IMG/VR virus record: IMGVR_UViG_3300003702_000007
Coordinates: 1-38,454 of that record
Direction: 5' to 3' (one strand)
Length of the DNA stretch: 38,454 nucleotides
Origin: a virus
The position numbers and the translations under genes are program-made. Under the pieces are notes generated by a model, which did not search any database, was not told the DNA's origin, and was given only the letters and a program-made list of their open reading frames with translations. This document shows positions 22,391-31,853 of this stretch, piece by piece (position 1 is the stretch's first letter; every line of letters starts with the position of its first letter).

Positions 22391-25300
22391 TGAGTTATGG
22401 TTGGACAGGTAATGTAACAGCATTTCCAGGTGCTATAGATATATTTATGAGCCCAGAAATCGAGCAACATGCTGTTATCTTTGATATGATTTCAGAAGGT
22501 GAAATTGATGGATTAGTAGATGGTGCTGCTTCTGTATATTTAAATTCTACTCCTTTAATGAATGAAAATCAATGGGAAAAGTTTGCACCTAGACTGACTA
22601 TAACTGCTAGTATAGATATTACAGCTAATTCTGCTAAAAGAGTTACTGTAAATTCTACTGAGGGCTTTTTTGATGGCAGAACTATTGCATCAAGTGAAAA
22701 GCATTATATGTTCATCGAAGGAGCTGGAGAATCTACTACAAGTGAAACAGGGAATCCAACTTTTTCTGGAACTGCAACATTTATAGTAACAGGGGCAGGA
22801 GAAACTACAATAACTGCTAGTGCTGATTTTTTTGTAGCAGCTATGGTAAGGGATGGAGGTAGTACCCATAGAAGATCAATAAAAATAACAGGAGCTGGAC
22901 CAAATGGATCCGATTATAGAGGAGTTATTACATCTATAAATGGTGCTAGAATAGCAACAGTAATGCCCGGTATTGAAACTACAGTTACAGCAGCTTCTGG
23001 TGCTATGTCTCATTTAAGTGAAATTGAGTCATATACAGCTGACAGTGATTATTGTACATTAGCTGATGCAGCCGCAACATCTGTCACCAATGTTCTAGCT
23101 CAATTATACCTTCCTATTGAAGATACTTATGATACAACTAATGCTGATGAAAAATGGAACTTTGATAATACAGGTATCAGTTTAAAAGTAGGTACATTAA
23201 CTCAAACTCCTATAACTAATTTAGGTATACAAATACCTACAGCAAGTTATATTTACGCACCAAATACACAAATAAAACAAAATTCAGATTATAAATCAGT
23301 GGGTACAGAAGCATCAGGATATCTAGGTGGATCAGATGGAGAACGTTTTTCTGGTAAAGCTGGAGATACAGTTATAGAAGCAACTGGTCAGGTAGCAGTA
23401 GCAGATCCTAGTTTAATAGATCAAATAGTAGTTACTTTTAATTTTCCACAAGGTTTATTTTCTATACACGGAGAAAGAGCAGATGAAGGACCAAATTGGT
23501 CAGAACTGCAAATGTGGTTTGAATATCAACCTAATGCCGGAGATGCTTTTGTAAGTAAATTAGTTTTTGGTAGATCAAGTTTAAATGGAGAAGATCCAGA
23601 TAAATTTGGTTGGGGTGGTCCACATGAACAGGCTAGTAATATGTTTATTGTATCCGGAAGAGAGAAAACCGCATTTTCAGAAGCATTTACAATTGATACT
23701 AATCAATTTCAACCTTTTAATGATTGGAAATTAAGAATAAAAAAAGTTAATGCTGATGATTTTCGAAAAGGTAAAAAGGATTGGACAATGCATGGAGTTA
23801 CTTATTTACAAACTGTAGAAGCTCAAATTATGGACAACTTAAGTTATCCTAAAACTGCTTATGCAGCAGTAGCTTATGATGCTAAAGATTTTGGAACTCC
23901 ACCTACTAGACAATACCATATTAAAGGTATAAAAGTACAAGTTCCTACTAATTATATTACAAGGGATGAAGGAGGGGCTAATGGTTCTTCTTATGATAGA
24001 AATGTTACTACAGGAGTAGATGCTGGAACTTTTCAAACTTGGGATGGTAATTTTAGAGGAGATGTTAGTATTTATAGTAAAGGACATGTAAACTATGATA
24101 GAGTTTATACTAATAATCCTGCCTGGATTTTTTATGACTTATGTACACATACTCACTATGGATTAGGAAATATTGTTACTGATAGAACTTTAATAGACAA
24201 ATTTGCTCTATATAAAATTGCTAGATATTGTGATGAATTAGTACCAGATGGAAAAGGCGGTACTGAGCCTCGTTTTACTTTTAATGGATTTATAACAAGT
24301 ACAGAAGAAGCATATAAAGTTTTACAAGATTTTGCTTCTGTATTTAGAGGAATGGTTCATTGGATGAATGGACAATTAACAGCTATTCAAGATAGACCTA
24401 AATCTCCAATATATACTTTTAATCAAACAAATATAATAGAAGGAATATTCGGTTACCAAGGAACATCAACTAAACAACAACCAAATCAAGTAGCCGTTAG
24501 TTGGAATAATCCTGATAATAAGTTTTTAGTAGAAAAAGAGATAGTAGAAGATGTGGAAGATATAATAGAATCAAATCAAATCAAATCAAAAGAAATGGCA
24601 GCTTTTGCCTGTACTAGTCAAGGACAAGCACGTCGGTTCGGAGAATGGACACTTTTAACTAACAAACTAGAGAATGAAATAGTTAGTTTTCAAACTTCTG
24701 AGAATGCTGGATTTTTACGACCTGGTGATATAATTAATGTACAAGATCATAAAAAGAAAAGCGTTACCTTTAGTGGTAGGATATCTAATAGTGGTACTTG
24801 TGATAGATACACAATTCCATTAGATCGTACTGTAACATTATACCCTGATAGTATTTATACTTTACATATAATATTTGGAGAAGGAGGAGCTTATTTAGGT
24901 CAAGATAGTGCTGCTATAGGTGGTATAACTTATTTAAGAAATGATTTAATTCTTAAGGATAAAGAGGGAGATGATATAGATACACAAGTTAAATCAATAG
25001 GAGTAAAAGACGATAGTAATGATAAAGTAAGAATAGAATGGTCAGAACATGCCAGAGTTGAAAATCAAATTATAAATAAAGGAGTTCTTTCAGGAACTAT
25101 AGATGCTACAACAGGAGCAATTTCAATAAATAATTTATTTGTTATAGACGGTTTTTCCGGTATTCCAGAAAGAGAAGCAATATGGGCAATTACTTCTGAT
25201 GAAAGAGATGGTAATGAGGCAGAAAATACACATAAAACAGTACAATATAGAGTTATAAGTATTTCTGAAAATGTAGATGATAAAACATATGATATTTCTG

Positions 25301-26817
25301 CTCTTTTATATGATCGTTCTAAATTTGATCAAATAGAAAGTGGTTATAGTATATATACTTCTCCTTATACTATTCAACCAAGCAGATTAATAGCAGTTCC
25401 TGCACCTCGTCATATAACAGTATCTTTTACAAAAGGTTCTTTTGGTGATGAATCAGCTGGTGGAAGCCTTGAAACAAATATAATAATAGTGTCTTGGGAA
25501 GCACCAAAAAGTGCTTTAGTTAATGATACAAGTAAAAGATCAACTTTAAACGGAGCAATAAACTCTATTGCTACTACAATCGTATTAGCAGATGCTACTG
25601 ATTTTACAAGTAGTGATGCTTATATTAAAATAGATAATGAAGTTATTCATTATACAAGTATAAGTGGTAATAATTTAACAAGTTGTACAAGAGGCTTATT
25701 TAATACAGCTAGAAAATCTCATATAAATACTTCTAATGTATTTCAAGCTTTAGAAATTACATATCCTGATACTTCATTTTATGAAGTTAGACATAATATA
25801 GGAGAAGCTTATCCTAAAACAGTCAAAGCTAACGGACAAACATTAGAAATATTAAATCCTAAGAATGGTCATTATACCATTTCAGTTAGAACTGTAAATA
25901 CAGAAGGACAAAAATCTGCCTATTCTACACTTAAAGGTTCACATACAACTCCAGTAGCAGCTCCAATAGGAAGAATAATTAAACTTGTTAGAGGAGGACA
26001 TATGACTGGTAATTTTCTATTAAATACTACTAGTGGAAATGTAAATACTGCTGCTGATAATTATACTTTTACTAATAATAAAGGTAAGTTACATACTGTA
26101 ACTTCTGCTACTACAGCACAAGAAATACAAGCATTTTCTGGATTATCAAGTGGTGGAGTAGGGTATTTAGTACATGATTCAAGTGATACAACAGATCCAT
26201 GGAAAGCTGTAAATTTATTTACAGATAATGTAGTATCTAATCCTTCTTGGGGAGCATCAACTACATTAAATGAAGGACTAGATACTTCTGAAACTTCTAT
26301 TGATGTAGCATCGGCAACTAATTTAGGTGCTTCAGGAACTATTAGAGTAGATTCAGAAGATATTATATATACAGGTAAAAGTACTAACACTTTAACAGGC
26401 TGTACAAGAGGAGCTAATAGTACAACAGCAGCAACACACAATAATGGAGCTACTGTTTATTATGGACTTTTAAACTTTAATTATTGGAAAGAAGTTGGAG
26501 CATCAAATAACGGATTAACAGTAGCTAGTGGAACAGTAACGGTAGAAGTAAATAAACAAAAAGTAACAGGTTCTAGCACAAATTTTGATGGTGATTTTTC
26601 ACAAGGAGACTTAGTTAGACTTTCTTCAACAAATGATTATGCTTTAAGAGTGGATGTAGTTTATGGAGAGATAGATACTATAATAAGTGATACAGAAATG
26701 TACTTAAAAGAAGCCTGTCCAAGAGCTTTTAGCGCAGGTTCTTATTGCTATAAACAATCTTGGAAACCAGATTTTAGTGAAGATACTATAACAGCTAAAA
26801 TAACGAGGACATCATAA
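22390..26817 (+). CDS. Tail tip/host-specificity protein J-like
   Basis: The 1475-residue protein is the central tail tip component and candidate host attachment protein. Typical J marks are EHAVIFDMISEGEIDGLVDGAASVYLN-like N-terminus, KGIKVQVPTNY, AWIFYDLCTHTHYGLGN, and FQTSENAGFLRPGDIINVQD. The second half carries two related modules of about 65 residues (about 1050-1118 and 1291-1357), each with T-x-I-x-V/L-x-x-A-T, a D-x-E-x-I-x-Y-T strand and SCTRG or GCTRG. A fibronectin-type segment lies between. A TCAAA pentamer repeats four times inside the gene (24571-24590). Overlaps on both sides show continuous translation. Confidence 0.93.
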   Translation: MSYGWTGNVTAFPGAIDIFMSPEIEQHAVIFDMISEGEIDGLVDGAASVYLNSTPLMNENQWEKFAPRLTITASIDITANSAKRVTVNSTEGFFDGRTIASSEKHYMFIEGAGESTTSETGNPTFSGTATFIVTGAGETTITASADFFVAAMVRDGGSTHRRSIKITGAGPNGSDYRGVITSINGARIATVMPGIETTVTAASGAMSHLSEIESYTADSDYCTLADAAATSVTNVLAQLYLPIEDTYDTTNADEKWNFDNTGISLKVGTLTQTPITNLGIQIPTASYIYAPNTQIKQNSDYKSVGTEASGYLGGSDGERFSGKAGDTVIEATGQVAVADPSLIDQIVVTFNFPQGLFSIHGERADEGPNWSELQMWFEYQPNAGDAFVSKLVFGRSSLNGEDPDKFGWGGPHEQASNMFIVSGREKTAFSEAFTIDTNQFQPFNDWKLRIKKVNADDFRKGKKDWTMHGVTYLQTVEAQIMDNLSYPKTAYAAVAYDAKDFGTPPTRQYHIKGIKVQVPTNYITRDEGGANGSSYDRNVTTGVDAGTFQTWDGNFRGDVSIYSKGHVNYDRVYTNNPAWIFYDLCTHTHYGLGNIVTDRTLIDKFALYKIARYCDELVPDGKGGTEPRFTFNGFITSTEEAYKVLQDFASVFRGMVHWMNGQLTAIQDRPKSPIYTFNQTNIIEGIFGYQGTSTKQQPNQVAVSWNNPDNKFLVEKEIVEDVEDIIESNQIKSKEMAAFACTSQGQARRFGEWTLLTNKLENEIVSFQTSENAGFLRPGDIINVQDHKKKSVTFSGRISNSGTCDRYTIPLDRTVTLYPDSIYTLHIIFGEGGAYLGQDSAAIGGITYLRNDLILKDKEGDDIDTQVKSIGVKDDSNDKVRIEWSEHARVENQIINKGVLSGTIDATTGAISINNLFVIDGFSGIPEREAIWAITSDERDGNEAENTHKTVQYRVISISENVDDKTYDISALLYDRSKFDQIESGYSIYTSPYTIQPSRLIAVPAPRHITVSFTKGSFGDESAGGSLETNIIIVSWEAPKSALVNDTSKRSTLNGAINSIATTIVLADATDFTSSDAYIKIDNEVIHYTSISGNNLTSCTRGLFNTARKSHINTSNVFQALEITYPDTSFYEVRHNIGEAYPKTVKANGQTLEILNPKNGHYTISVRTVNTEGQKSAYSTLKGSHTTPVAAPIGRIIKLVRGGHMTGNFLLNTTSGNVNTAADNYTFTNNKGKLHTVTSATTAQEIQAFSGLSSGGVGYLVHDSSDTTDPWKAVNLFTDNVVSNPSWGASTTLNEGLDTSETSIDVASATNLGASGTIRVDSEDIIYTGKSTNTLTGCTRGANSTTAATHNNGATVYYGLLNFNYWKEVGASNNGLTVASGTVTVEVNKQKVTGSSTNFDGDFSQGDLVRLSSTNDYALRVDVVYGEIDTIISDTEMYLKEACPRAFSAGSYCYKQSWKPDFSEDTITAKITRTS
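24571..24590 (+). repeat. Four perfect TCAAA pentamers within the J-like gene
   Basis: TCAAA is repeated four times without interruption at about codon 727-734, where it encodes SNQIKSK. Five is not a multiple of three, so loss or gain of one unit would break the reading frame of the host-specificity gene. Four units are few for a phase-variable repeat. Confidence 0.8.
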
Positions 26818-29783
26818 TGCCTACATATACTATAGAAAAATATGCAACTACAACAGAAGCGGATGCTTATACTGTAAATATAACTAATGATGCAAAAACT
26901 CTACCAACTACAACAGGTGGAACTGTTACTTATACAGATTCAGGAACAACTATTTCTGTAATTAAAGGTACAAAACAACTTCAAGCGGTAGCTACTGGAA
27001 CCACACCAACCTTTGATCAGTTTGGGGTTACTCAAGGTGATATAACTGATACTAATATTACAAAAGGCTCTCAGTCTGTTTCTGGAACAGATCTTGTATT
27101 CGGAAATGCAAGTAGTATAACAGCTACTCAAGCAACTGTTACATACCCAATAAATATTGAAAATGTAATAACAATTTCTAAAACACAATCATTTGCTAAA
27201 TCACAACAAGGTGCTACTGGAGCAGCTGGAGTAGGCGGATATTCTGTTAAATTAACAGCGAGTAAATATGTAATTAACTATTCAACTGCTGGAGTTGAAA
27301 GTGATACAATAACTTTCACAGCAGATGGAAGTGGGGCTTCTGGAACTGAAACTTTTTTATTCGCCGTAGATTCAGGTTCAGGTTTTGTAACTAAACAAGC
27401 AGCAAGTACAACAGCTACTTATGCAATGGCAGATGGAGATGAACCAGCCATTGGACAATCTAGAGTTATAAAAGTAATATTTTATGATGGTGGTGTAGAA
27501 AAAGCTATAGATTCAATATCAATTTTCGCAGTTCAAGATGGTACAGATGCTATAACTATTATTCTTACAAATGATTCACATACAATTCCAACTAATTCAA
27601 GTGGAGCTAGTGGTACTTATACAGGATCCGGTACTGATATACGAGTATGGAGAGGAGGAACAGCTTTAGCATATCATGCTTCTAATGCTAGTACATTTAG
27701 TATTGGAACACCAGATGATACCGATATAACTGTTGGTGGAGCTTCTACAGTTTCAACTTATACAAGGCGGTATGCTGTTGCAAGTGCTTTTACTACTGGA
27801 ACAAGCACTAAAACAGCCACCATTAGTTTTCCAATAACTATAAGAGATGCTGCAAGTGCAACAACTGTAATTAATAAACTTCAAACTTTTTCAAAGTCAT
27901 TTGCAGGAACAGATGGAGTAGCTGGAGCAGACGGTTCGGACGGATCAGATGGAACAGATGCTAGAGCTGTTAATTTAACAATGGCAGATCAAACATTTGA
28001 ATATAATACTAATGGTGCTAGTCCTTCTCCTTCAAATGCTGTTGTAACAGCGACAGCTTTAAATACTACTGGAACAGTATATTATGATTTTTTTAAGAAC
28101 GATTCAAGTGTTCAGAATACTACTACTGCAACCTATACTTATACACCTCCAGCAGCTTATAGTTCTATGCCAGAAAAACTCGAAGTGCAGATAAGAGAAG
28201 GAAGTAATAGTGGTACAATAAAAGCAAGAGATCAGATAACAGCTTCGGGATTACAGGCAGGATCAGACGCTATAGTTACGGTTTTGAGTAATGAAGCTCA
28301 TACTCTTCCAGTTACTACTGCTGGAACTGTTACTTATACTAATTCAGGTACAGATATAACTGTTTGGTTAGGAACGACTCAATTAAACTATGGAACAAGC
28401 AATAGTCAATTCCAAGTTACTGGAGCAACAGGAAGTAGTATAACTGTTGGTAGTGCTTCCACAGTAAGTAGTAATATAAGAAGGTATGCTGTTCATAATA
28501 GTATGAGTGCAGATACAGCTAAAATTACTTATACTATTGCAGTAAAAGATACTGCAGGCGTTACTTCTACTTTTACCAGATTACAAACTTTTGCTAAATC
28601 TCATCAAGGTGCAACGGGTACAGGAGATGATGGAGATGATGGAGATGATGGAAAGAAAACAGGTACAGGACAATTATATTATCAAGTGGAGGCTGCAAGT
28701 GCGCCTTCTGCTCCCAGTAATTCGAGTGTAACATTCACTTTTGCTACTGGAGCTATGTCAGGTGGTGTTATAGGAACAAGTGGTACTACATGGAATATAA
28801 CTCCTCCAACCGCAACAGGTGGAGCCAGTACTTCAAAAACATGGTTTGTATATTGGAACGCTGTAGAAGCAACGGCAGGTGGTGGAACAGCTACTCCTAC
28901 TTTTGATTCAACAGTTAGACAAGGTACAGGTTTTAATACTTTAGTAACATTTGCAAATGGAGATTTTGCAAAAGATGGTAGTACTATTACTACTATTGAT
29001 GGAAGTAATATAACAACAGGAACTATTTCCTCAGCTAATCTTTCAGGCACATCTGATGGTTCAGATTTTTCTAGTGCAGGCATGAGAATTACTTTAAGTA
29101 ATGGAGCCATATCTGCAAAACAATTTAGAATTGCAAGTGATGGTACAGCAGCTTTTAAAGGAGCTTTATCAGCAGCATCAGGTACTTTTGGTGGTGCATT
29201 AAGTGGTGGAACTATATCAATAGGATCGGGTGAAGCAATATTTAAAGCAGATAGTAATGGTATTTACTTAGGTTCTGCAACTTTTGGTAATGCTGAATTT
29301 AGAGTAACTCCTCAAGGAGCTTTAACAGCAGAAAGTGCTACTATTACAGGAACAATTAATGCAACTGCAGGTACGTTTACAAATATTGATGTAAATTCAG
29401 GTACTATAGGTGGTTTTACTATTGGTACTAATACTCTTACTGCTACTAATTTTACAGTAGATCCTTCTGGAAAAAGTATATCTTTAGGAACAGGAAATAC
29501 TATATTTATTGCAGATGCAGATACGGGTATTCAATTAGGTCATGCAACTTTTGGAAGTGCTCCTTTTAGAGTAACTACTGCGGGAGCTTTAACAGCTACT
29601 AGTGCTACTATTACTGGAGCACTAACTGCTACAACAGGAACAATAGGTGGTTGGACAGCAACAAATGTTGCTAATAGAAGTACTACTTCAGATTTAGTAA
29701 CATCAGGTGGAAGTGGAAATCTTTTATATACTACTTATATATGGTTAGATTCTACAAATCAACAAATTGTACTTAGGGATTAA
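26817..29783 (+). CDS. Modular tail fibre/tip protein with three repeat domains and collagen-like hinges
   Basis: The 988-residue protein has three related beta domains beginning at about residues 16, 244 and 484, each with TNDxxTLP/SNExHTLP then TYTxSGTxI, and finishing in a FSK/FAKS segment. Each is followed by a short collagen-like or Gly-Asp stretch (GATGAAGVGG, GTDGVAGADGSDGSDG, GATGTGDDGDDGDDG), likely trimeric hinges. The C-terminus (about 735-988) has repeated strand motifs (ATITGTINATAGTF, SGTIGGFTIG, SATITGALTATTGTIGGWT) seen in fibres that end tail-tip operons. It directly follows the J-like gene (TAATG). It is probably a trimeric host-binding fibre; the target is not visible. Confidence 0.85.
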   Translation: MPTYTIEKYATTTEADAYTVNITNDAKTLPTTTGGTVTYTDSGTTISVIKGTKQLQAVATGTTPTFDQFGVTQGDITDTNITKGSQSVSGTDLVFGNASSITATQATVTYPINIENVITISKTQSFAKSQQGATGAAGVGGYSVKLTASKYVINYSTAGVESDTITFTADGSGASGTETFLFAVDSGSGFVTKQAASTTATYAMADGDEPAIGQSRVIKVIFYDGGVEKAIDSISIFAVQDGTDAITIILTNDSHTIPTNSSGASGTYTGSGTDIRVWRGGTALAYHASNASTFSIGTPDDTDITVGGASTVSTYTRRYAVASAFTTGTSTKTATISFPITIRDAASATTVINKLQTFSKSFAGTDGVAGADGSDGSDGTDARAVNLTMADQTFEYNTNGASPSPSNAVVTATALNTTGTVYYDFFKNDSSVQNTTTATYTYTPPAAYSSMPEKLEVQIREGSNSGTIKARDQITASGLQAGSDAIVTVLSNEAHTLPVTTAGTVTYTNSGTDITVWLGTTQLNYGTSNSQFQVTGATGSSITVGSASTVSSNIRRYAVHNSMSADTAKITYTIAVKDTAGVTSTFTRLQTFAKSHQGATGTGDDGDDGDDGKKTGTGQLYYQVEAASAPSAPSNSSVTFTFATGAMSGGVIGTSGTTWNITPPTATGGASTSKTWFVYWNAVEATAGGGTATPTFDSTVRQGTGFNTLVTFANGDFAKDGSTITTIDGSNITTGTISSANLSGTSDGSDFSSAGMRITLSNGAISAKQFRIASDGTAAFKGALSAASGTFGGALSGGTISIGSGEAIFKADSNGIYLGSATFGNAEFRVTPQGALTAESATITGTINATAGTFTNIDVNSGTIGGFTIGTNTLTATNFTVDPSGKSISLGTGNTIFIADADTGIQLGHATFGSAPFRVTTAGALTATSATITGALTATTGTIGGWTATNVANRSTTSDLVTSGGSGNLLYTTYIWLDSTNQQIVLRD
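28623..28649 (+). repeat. Three GGAGATGAT units coding Gly-Asp-Asp
   Basis: Three perfect 9-base copies of GGAGATGAT encode the GDDGDDGDD hinge of the fibre protein. The unit is a multiple of three, so copy changes would lengthen or shorten the hinge without breaking the frame. Confidence 0.8.
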
Positions 29784-29786
29784 ATT

Positions 29787-30302
29787 ATGTCAACAAATAG
29801 AGTATTAGCAGGAAATAGATCAACAGGAGGATATGGATTGTATGTTTCTAAAGCAAACAGTAATGTTTTAACTTGTGATCAAAAAGATCTATTATTTGAT
29901 TCAAGAGAATATAGAGGTACAGGACAAGTTTATGCAGGTGGTGGTCCAATAAATATTACTTCAGGAAGTAGTCAAAACTTTTTAACAACAGGAAGTAAGG
30001 ATAATCTTGGGTATATTCCTTTAGTTATTTGTAATGAAGATTACGCAGGAGAGTGGCGTGCACAATATACATCAAGTGGTGATATTCATGAAATATGGCA
30101 AAGTAGAGTAGATATTATGAAAACAACTTCTAGTGTAATAATGCCTATATATTTAGATTATAGTACAGGTACTTATGTTTATGATGATAGACGAAACTCT
30201 CAGGAAGCACATTTTGGAGGAGACCAGGCTTGTACTAATTTACATTTTGTGGTATTAAAAATACCCTGTGCATATGGATATATGAATGGAACTTACTTTT
30301 AA
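29787..30302 (+). CDS. Adhesin-like protein, first of three paralogues
   Basis: The 171-residue product starts at ATG 29787 (four bases after the fibre stop) with the shared N-terminal module TNRVLAGNRSTGGYGLYVSKA and VLTCDQKDLLFDS. The rest is a beta-rich domain with ITSGSSQNF, NLGYIPLVICNED and IYLDYSTGTYVYDDRRNSQEAHFGG. The module is repeated in the next two genes, so it is probably the part that attaches to a common tail structure, while the C-terminal region varies. A tail-tip adhesin is inferred from position between fibre genes. Confidence 0.72.
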   Translation: MSTNRVLAGNRSTGGYGLYVSKANSNVLTCDQKDLLFDSREYRGTGQVYAGGGPINITSGSSQNFLTTGSKDNLGYIPLVICNEDYAGEWRAQYTSSGDIHEIWQSRVDIMKTTSSVIMPIYLDYSTGTYVYDDRRNSQEAHFGGDQACTNLHFVVLKIPCAYGYMNGTYF

Positions 30303-30304
30303 TT

Positions 30305-30748
30305 ATGGCAAATAGAATTTTACTAGGAAATAGATCAACAGGAGGATACGGATTATACGTATCTAAACCTGGAGCTAATGTACTAACTTGTGGTGTTGAT
30401 GATTTAATTTTTTCAACTTTAGATTCAACTAGTACTCCTTTTTCTGCTGCTGGAACACATCAAACTGTTCCTTTTTCAGGAGGAACGGGAACCACAGCTC
30501 CAGATGTAGTAAATGATTTTACTCTTTCAGGATCAGGAACATCTACTATTAGTTTTCAAGATCTAGGAGATAATGTATTTGCATATGTAGGACATCCTCA
30601 AGCAGCAGTTTCTTTAAGTTCTAATGGTAAAAAAGCAGTTACATTTACGAGTACAGATGCTGATAGTACAGTTGCAACTGATTTAGGAGTAGGGGGAGAT
30701 TATACAATGACAATTTTTAAAAGATTAAGTAGTGCGGGTTTATACTAA
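30305..30748 (+). CDS. Adhesin-like protein, second of three paralogues
   Basis: The 147-residue product has the same first 35 residues in close form (ANRILLGNRSTGGYGLYVSKPGANVLTCGVDDLIF). The C-terminal domain is different, Ser/Thr/Gly-rich (TTAPDVVNDFTLSGSGTSTISFQDLGDNVFAYVGHPQAAVSL) and ends in a strand pair. It lies two bases after its paralogue, and its stop shares a base with the next start. It looks like a swapped receptor-binding domain on a conserved anchor. Exact receptor is unknown. Confidence 0.72.
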   Translation: MANRILLGNRSTGGYGLYVSKPGANVLTCGVDDLIFSTLDSTSTPFSAAGTHQTVPFSGGTGTTAPDVVNDFTLSGSGTSTISFQDLGDNVFAYVGHPQAAVSLSSNGKKAVTFTSTDADSTVATDLGVGGDYTMTIFKRLSSAGLY

Positions 30749-31178
30749 TGGCAAATAGAGTTTTAATAGGAAATAGAGCGACAGGTGGTTATGGTCTGTA
30801 TGTTAGTAGAGCAGGAGATAATGTTTTATCTGATGATGGTTTATTATTTGATTCTAGAACTGGGACAGGCTGGTCTATAGCAACATATGGCGAAGATTCT
30901 TTTGATACATGGAACGAAGCTGATCATACAATAACTCATAATTTAGGATATAATCCTTTAGTGGCGATTAGGTGGTCTCATACAATTACAGATGGGAAGT
31001 CAACAGAAGTATAAACTTTGGACCAGATAGACCATATAGAGGAGGATTAAGATGGTATCATGCCAGCGTTAATGCTATAGTAGTACAAAATCAAGCTACT
31101 ACTTTTTCTCAAGGTCTTATATACTATGGTTACGTTATTTTTAGAGAAGCAGACTTTACTGGAGGTAGAGGAATATGA
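30748..31178 (+). pseudogene. Third adhesin-like paralogue, split by a -1 frameshift
   Basis: The first part (30748-31014, 88 residues) has the shared module (ANRVLIGNRATGGYGLYVSRAGDNVL) and then THNLGYNPLVAIRW, as in the first paralogue (NLGYIPLVI). It stops at TAA 31012-31014. The -1 frame continues with matching style from about 30990 to 31178 (SINFGPDRPYRGGLRWYHASVNAIVVQNQ, LIYYGYVIFREADF). No canonical slippery heptamer lies in the overlap. Adding one G in the GGG at 30994-30996 would make one reading frame of about 143 residues. A GTG at 30972 could start the second part, without a good ribosome site. It may be a real broken gene or a sequencing/assembly error. Confidence 0.65.
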
Positions 31179-31600
31179 CAATATATAATATATTTTATAA
31201 TAGTGATAGAGAAATTTTGTGGTCATGTACTGCAGAAGTAACTAATGCTATTAAAACAGAACAAAAAAACACGCATGGACTTGATTGGGTATCTATTAAT
31301 TGTTCAGCTACTCCATCAGGTAATAAATACTACATAAATGTAGCAGAAGATGATATTGTAGCAAAAACAATATTTACCCCTAGTTTTAGTACTACTACAC
31401 CAGCACTTGATGCTGTTATTACAGTAACAGGTGTATCAGCAGGAACAGAAGTATTTTTAGATGGAACATCAGCAGGCACTATGTCAGATACAACATTAAC
31501 TTTTACAGCACAAGAGGCAGGTGGTTTTGCAGTAGTTTTTAAAAAGCAATACTATATCGATTATACACAAGAAATAACAGTTAAAAGGAGAGGAGAATGA
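31175..31600 (+). CDS. Tail-associated protein with PEGA-like beta domain
   Basis: The 141-residue product starts at ATG overlapping the previous stop (ATGA). The N-terminal half begins IYNIFYNSDREILWSC and has a few strands. The C-terminal half (about 68-137) reads as an Ig/PEGA-like beta domain: ALDAVITVTGVSAGTEVFLDGTSAGTMSDTTLTFTAQEAGGFAVVFKK. Such domains bind polysaccharide or protein in surface proteins. It is overlapped by the next small gene (ATGA). The role as a fibre or adhesin accessory is inferred from its neighbours. Confidence 0.68.
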   Translation: MTIYNIFYNSDREILWSCTAEVTNAIKTEQKNTHGLDWVSINCSATPSGNKYYINVAEDDIVAKTIFTPSFSTTTPALDAVITVTGVSAGTEVFLDGTSAGTMSDTTLTFTAQEAGGFAVVFKKQYYIDYTQEITVKRRGE

Positions 31601-31785
31601 ATATAAATTTAGTAAAAACAGGAGCAACTTATGCAACTAAAAGGGCTTCTTATTACCCTTTATTAGGCGAACAGTTTGATCTTTTTTGGCATGCTGTTGA
31701 TGGCGATAAGTTTGGAGCAGATGCTAAAACTAGTACTTTTTATATTGAATTAAAAGCAGTTAAGGATAAATACCCAAAACCTTAA
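31597..31785 (+). CDS. Small tail-fibre-cluster protein
   Basis: The 62-residue product contains YYPLLGEQFDLFWHAVDGDKFG and FYIELKAVKDKYPKP. The pattern xGEQFDLxWHAIDxG...LKAVKDKYPKP is a recurring small module in tail fibre clusters of marine phages, sometimes as a fibre domain and sometimes alone. Function is unknown; a fibre chaperone or virion component is possible. It is the last gene before promoter P3. Confidence 0.68.
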   Translation: MNINLVKTGATYATKRASYYPLLGEQFDLFWHAVDGDKFGADAKTSTFYIELKAVKDKYPKP

Positions 31786-31853
31786 CCTAACTTAAAAATA
31801 CCACAATAAAATTATGATGGTATTAAAATTCTGTACCTCATAAAAAATGATAC
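31786..31853. other. Short intergenic gap with weak inverted repeat
   Basis: After the stop at 31785, AATACCA and TGGTATT can pair with a 14-base loop near 31797-31826, followed by AAAATT. It could be a weak terminator between the two fibre clusters, but the loop is long and there is no T-tract. Confidence 0.3.
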
